64,000 bases of DNA, taken from positions 1 through 64,000 of the forward strand of contig NZ_JAGPYN010000016.1 in assembly GCF_018069805.1 (NCBI RefSeq). Direction: 5' to 3'. This DNA is from Pseudoalteromonas ostreae. GTDB lineage: Bacteria; Pseudomonadota; Gammaproteobacteria; Enterobacterales; Alteromonadaceae. Made by a program: the position numbers and the translations under genes. This document shows, piece after piece, positions 60,702 to 64,000 of this stretch. Numbering within the stretch: the stretch's first letter is position 1; the number at the start of each line of letters is the position of its first letter. The notes beneath the pieces are model-generated. The model saw nothing but the letters and a program-made list of their open reading frames with translations. It had not been told where the DNA came from and searched no databases.

Positions 60702-61655
60702 TTAAGTATGGCTCAGTTTTCTTTCTATGGCATCAAATAAGCGCCCAGTAATTGAAATATCATAAGCGGCTTCAATTTCTTTTACGCAGGTAGGTGCTGT
60801 TACGTTAATTTCTGTTAATTTATCACCAATAATATCTAGGCCAACAAAAATCAGCCCTTTGGCTTTTAATGTCGGTGCCACGGCTTCGGCAATTCTACGA
60901 TCTGAATCACTAATTGGGCGTGCTTCACCACGACCACCAACGGCTAAATTACCGCGCGTTTCACCATTTTGAGGGATACGGGCTAGGCAATATGGGATCA
61001 CTTCACCATCAATGACCAATACGCGTTTATCGCCTTGTTTGATCTCTGGGATATAGTTTTGTGCCATGGCGAAACGGCTACCATGCTCGGTTAGCGTTTC
61101 ACAAATAACCCCAATATTAGCGTCATTTTCAGTAACCCTGAAAATAGATGCGCCACCCATGCCATCTAAAGGCTTTAGAATGATATCTTTATGTTCAGCC
61201 AAAAATGCGCGGATCTGATGCTTACAACGGGTTACTAACGTATCAGGTGTGTGCTCACTAAACCATGCAGTGAATAACTTTTCGTTCGCATCACGCAGGC
61301 TTTGTGGCTTATTAATAATAAGTGTACCTTCAAGCTCGGCGCGTTCTAAAATATAAGTAGCGTAAATATATTCAGTATCAAATGGCGGATCTTTACGCAT
61401 TAAAATAACATCTAAATCAGCAAGTGCGATACTGGCTTTTTCTTCAAGCTCATACCAATGGTTTGTATCGTCGAACACGGTTGTTTTTGCGGCTGTGGCA
61501 TACGCTTTGCCTTTACGTAATGAAAGATCATTCATTTCCATGTAGTAAATTTCATAGCCTCGGCTTTGGGCTTGCATCATCATTGCAAAACCGGTGTCTT
61601 TTTTGATATTGAATCCGCTGATCGGATCTGAAATTATACCTAACTTAATTGCCAT
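60702..61655 (-). CDS. gshB: glutathione synthetase
   Basis: A 317-residue ATP-grasp enzyme that joins glycine to gamma-glutamylcysteine. MRKDPPFDTEYIYATYILE near residue 85, KPLDGMGGASIFRV near 160, ATP-site VLVIDGEVIPYC and LDIIGDKLTEINVTAPTC at the C-terminus. Full length. It lies 54 bp downstream of rsmE. Confidence 0.97.
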   Translation of the reverse strand: MAIKLGIISDPISGFNIKKDTGFAMMMQAQSRGYEIYYMEMNDLSLRKGKAYATAAKTTVFDDTNHWYELEEKASIALADLDVILMRKDPPFDTEYIYATYILERAELEGTLIINKPQSLRDANEKLFTAWFSEHTPDTLVTRCKHQIRAFLAEHKDIILKPLDGMGGASIFRVTENDANIGVICETLTEHGSRFAMAQNYIPEIKQGDKRVLVIDGEVIPYCLARIPQNGETRGNLAVGGRGEARPISDSDRRIAEAVAPTLKAKGLIFVGLDIIGDKLTEINVTAPTCVKEIEAAYDISITGRLFDAIERKLSHT

Positions 61656-61709
61656 GTTCGTTGCCTTACTGAATCTGTTGCTATTGATATGAGGGTGGTT
61701 TTACTAATT

Positions 61710-62444
61710 TCAATTAGCTAAATCGCCAAATTGTAGCTGTAGTGCACTTAAGACCGTCAAAGCGGCAGTTTCGGTACGTAGCACGCGTGGCCCTATACGG
61801 ATATCAACAAATTTTTGTTGTTTGGTTTGTGCAATTTCATCATCAGTGAAGCCACCTTCAGGACCAACTAAAAACCGCACGCCAGCGCTAGGTACTTTGA
61901 TTGTCTTGATACTGTGCTCTGCACGAGGGTGTAGGGTAAGCTTAATTTCATCACTGCTTTGTGCAAGCCATTGGCTGATGTCAATTGGTGGATGAATGGT
62001 GGTGATCCGATTACGACCAGATTGCTCTGCTGCAGCAATCGCTATTTTTTGCCATTGCAGGTGTTTTTTTGCAAGTCGCTCGGCGCTTAATTTAACCCCG
62101 CAACGCTGGCTAAAAATAGGGGTAATTTCAGTGATCCCTAATTCAACAGACTTTTGAATGGTAAAGTCCATTTTATCACCACGAGAAATCCCTTGGCCTA
62201 GATGAATGCTCAGCGGTGATTCAACATCTTTGTTATTAAATTCAAGCGGCATTGCAATGACTGACTTTTTCCCCACTTCAATAAGTTCACAAAGATATTC
62301 GCCGCCTTGACCATTAAACAACGAAATATGTTCACCGGCTCTCATTCGTAATACGCGACCAATGTGGCCTGCTGCATCATCCTCTAACTGAAGTGCAGTG
62401 GCAATTACAATAGGGCTTGCTTGATAAATATGAGGAACTCTCAT
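61710..62444 (-). CDS. rsmE: 16S rRNA m3U1498 methyltransferase RsmE
   Basis: A 244-residue SPOUT methyltransferase. An N-terminal PUA-like domain (residues 1-70) and the knotted domain with GQGISRGDKMDFTIQKSVELG, VGPEGGFTDDEI, and LGPRVLRTETA-like IGPRVLRTETAALTVL at the end. The start is the ATG at 62444, which has GAAGG 5 bases upstream; a longer TTG frame begins at 62459. It heads the rsmE-gshB-yqgE-ruvX run. Confidence 0.95.
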   Translation of the reverse strand: MRVPHIYQASPIVIATALQLEDDAAGHIGRVLRMRAGEHISLFNGQGGEYLCELIEVGKKSVIAMPLEFNNKDVESPLSIHLGQGISRGDKMDFTIQKSVELGITEITPIFSQRCGVKLSAERLAKKHLQWQKIAIAAAEQSGRNRITTIHPPIDISQWLAQSSDEIKLTLHPRAEHSIKTIKVPSAGVRFLVGPEGGFTDDEIAQTKQQKFVDIRIGPRVLRTETAALTVLSALQLQFGDLAN

Positions 62445-62549
62445 GATGACCTTCAACAAAAATAGCTAATATTGTTATGGTATGTAAGTCATCTCTTAGG
62501 TGCAAATACTTATTGTGAGTCAGTGATAATTAGTTCAACTTTATTTTGA

Positions 62550-63023
62550 CTAGTTATTAAGCTTTTCACATAAAGCTTCTAAATTTTGTGGTGTTTCGGC
62601 TATTTCGGTTTGGCATGACAAGTGGTTGTTTTGTGCTATATCCGTGATTGGCTCAAACAGGTATCCATTATCAACTTCTTTTATTAAAAATCGTACAGAA
62701 TGTAATGAATTGAATATAAATCGTTGCTTATCATCAGCTAATAAATAGTCCGTTTGATTGTATAGGACACCGGCAATATCATGATGTTCATGTAAATAGC
62801 TTGCCAGTTCTGATACGCTAATTTCATTGCTAAAGTCACAGTAGCAATAATCTTTAATCAATTGATCAAACATTAATTTAACCAACTGACGAGTATTTGC
62901 GCCAGCAACAACAAGAGTACTTGGGCTGGTTCCGTGTGGCTGAGCGAAATAGTGTTCAGTGAATTGTCGGCTGAATTCACTGTCGTTATCGATCAGTAGG
63001 TAGTTATTTACTTCAAACGGCAT
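62550..63023 (-). CDS. unknown protein upstream of rsmE
   Basis: A 157-residue soluble protein with alternating strands and helices: NNYLLIDNDSEFSRQFTEHY, STLVVAGANTRQLVKLMFDQ, SELASYLHEHHDIAGVLYNQTDYL and IFNSLHSVRFLI. No P-loop is seen. The layout loosely recalls a stripped AAA+ (sigma-54-activator-like) core but I cannot confirm that. It lies 30 bp downstream of the DUF350 gene and is probably in its operon. Confidence 0.55.
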   Translation of the reverse strand: MPFEVNNYLLIDNDSEFSRQFTEHYFAQPHGTSPSTLVVAGANTRQLVKLMFDQLIKDYCYCDFSNEISVSELASYLHEHHDIAGVLYNQTDYLLADDKQRFIFNSLHSVRFLIKEVDNGYLFEPITDIAQNNHLSCQTEIAETPQNLEALCEKLNN

Positions 63024-63053
63024 AGGGCCCCACGTATTACGTTATTTTCAATA

Positions 63054-63947
63054 TTAAATTGAAAACATACTTATTAGTAAATAGCCTATAGCACTGAAAA
63101 CAGCAAATTCAATGCAAGCTATTCCAATATTATCCTGATGATCAATTTCAAGCGCAGTATCAATGTTTGGTAGTGAGATGAACTTGATTATAGTTGTTAA
63201 TAGATACAGTAATAACCACATAGTGCCGCAATGTAAAGCTAATGTGAATAAATTTTCAACCATTTTACCACTGTGAAAAGTGGCACTGGCAAGACCTGCA
63301 TAAATAGCTAATGCAAGGCCTATGGATTTACCGGCATAACGAATGCCAATAGAGGTATTTTCTAAATTAAAGTTACTTTGTAATGATGCACCTTGATTGG
63401 CGCGAGCAAAGCGATATTCACGGAATTTACTGTCTAAGGCAAAAATAGTCTGCAGTAAAAAAAAGCTAACAAAGGCAATTAGTAAGCTGCTAAACCCTTG
63501 GGTATGAGACCAGCTGTATAGCCCTAATGTAATAATACAGTTAGCGATCAACATGCCTGAATCTACCAAAGCGGCACAGACATTTTGTTTTAGTATGGCG
63601 GCTTCTTCATTAAAGCGGTGCAAGATCCACTTGCGGTGGATCAAGTGGCCTACTTTAATAAAAGTAAACAACAGTACTATCAGCACTATCATCTTAAGCG
63701 GGTTTGATTGGGCTGCGTTGATATTAATTTCATCAAATAAAAATGCTACAGTCGCGACCACCACACTGATTTCTGATGCAAAACTAATTCCTAGAGCAAA
63801 ATTGTCATGTTGAGCAAGCTCTTCTTTTAATGCTTGTTTAGCTTTGAGTTGACTTACGACACGCAAACAAATAACAGCTAAACAAATAACCATAAAACAG
63901 ATAGCAATCGCGAGTAAACTAGTGTTAGATAAAGATAAATATGACAT
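63054..63947 (-). CDS. DUF350-family membrane protein
   Basis: A 297-residue protein with about eight membrane segments in two DUF350-type repeats. Repeat signatures are QHDNFALGISFASE near residue 45 and EIDHQDNIGIACIEFAVFSAIGY near the end. The family (YjfL in E. coli) is often found with PspA-like and spermidine-related genes; its role is unknown. Upstream sequence is cut by the window after 53 bp, so its operon context is not visible. Confidence 0.72.
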   Translation of the reverse strand: MSYLSLSNTSLLAIAICFMVICLAVICLRVVSQLKAKQALKEELAQHDNFALGISFASEISVVVATVAFLFDEININAAQSNPLKMIVLIVLLFTFIKVGHLIHRKWILHRFNEEAAILKQNVCAALVDSGMLIANCIITLGLYSWSHTQGFSSLLIAFVSFFLLQTIFALDSKFREYRFARANQGASLQSNFNLENTSIGIRYAGKSIGLALAIYAGLASATFHSGKMVENLFTLALHCGTMWLLLYLLTTIIKFISLPNIDTALEIDHQDNIGIACIEFAVFSAIGYLLISMFSI

Positions 63948-64000
63948 TGAGAACCTAGGGGGGTTATTATTATGTTAACTATTCTAGTACGGTTACGACT

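Overview
The window looks like a chromosomal segment of a marine gammaproteobacterium of the Alteromonadales, most likely Pseudoalteromonas. The reasons are the low-to-moderate GC content, the gene order yacG / coaE / pil genes / nadC / ampD-ampE / pdhR-aceE-aceF-lpdA, a SO_0444-type metal efflux permease, and the dense palindromic intergenic repeats. No rRNA, tRNA, phage, CRISPR array or complete insertion sequence was seen. The organism call is inference from gene content and style.

Layout. (1) 1-0.5 kb: the 3' end of what looks like an integron gene cassette encoding a HEPN-like protein, followed by an attC-like palindromic site. (2) 0.7-3.2 kb: ppnP, a short hibernation factor (raiA/hpf type), an NRAMP-family transporter lacking the canonical metal-site motifs, and yacG. 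(3) 3.3-10.3 kb, minus strand: a rearranged type IV pilus assembly cluster, pilA - AT-rich O-antigen-ligase-like gene - pilC - pilD - coaE - pilB - yacG. (4) 10.8-21 kb: nadC, ampD-ampE and the pyruvate dehydrogenase operon with its regulator PdhR and a clear PdhR-type operator. (5) 21-23.1 kb: tapT, then two arrays of GTAG-headed palindromes (REP/BIME) flanking a RAYT transposase gene broken by a 37-bp tandem duplication. (6) 23.2-32.2 kb: rapA, a PIN-PhoH ATPase, and a hybrid histidine kinase overlapping a REC-GGDEF gene. (7) 32.2-38.7 kb: a DUF3192 lipoprotein, a D-2-hydroxyacid dehydrogenase, a MerR regulator coupled to a Cu/Zn permease with a Cys-Cys repeat loop, an acyltransferase, and several small genes. 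(8) 38.7-50.1 kb: a 1502-residue propeller/PAS/GGDEF/EAL signalling protein, a K+ channel, a PatZ-like acetyltransferase, a SIMPL protein, a flippase and an unknown protein. (9) 50.3-64 kb: a DUF885 lipoprotein, the hemW-rdgB-DUF4426-yggT-proC-yggS run, divergent pilT-pilU with a periplasmic protein, the rsmE-gshB-yqgE-ruvX run, and two genes at the right edge (unknown and DUF350).

How the genes work together. The pil cluster and pilTU supply the assembly ATPase, platform, prepilin peptidase, major pilin and the two retraction ATPases of a type IV pilus. The ligase-like protein beside pilA is a candidate pilin glycosyltransferase. PdhR very likely represses its own operon for pyruvate oxidation. 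The MerR/permease pair is a self-contained metal-responsive efflux unit. Two large signalling proteins point to c-di-GMP control. In the first 23 kb almost every long intergenic gap is filled with REP-like palindromes and other dispersed repeats; none was seen to the right of rapA.
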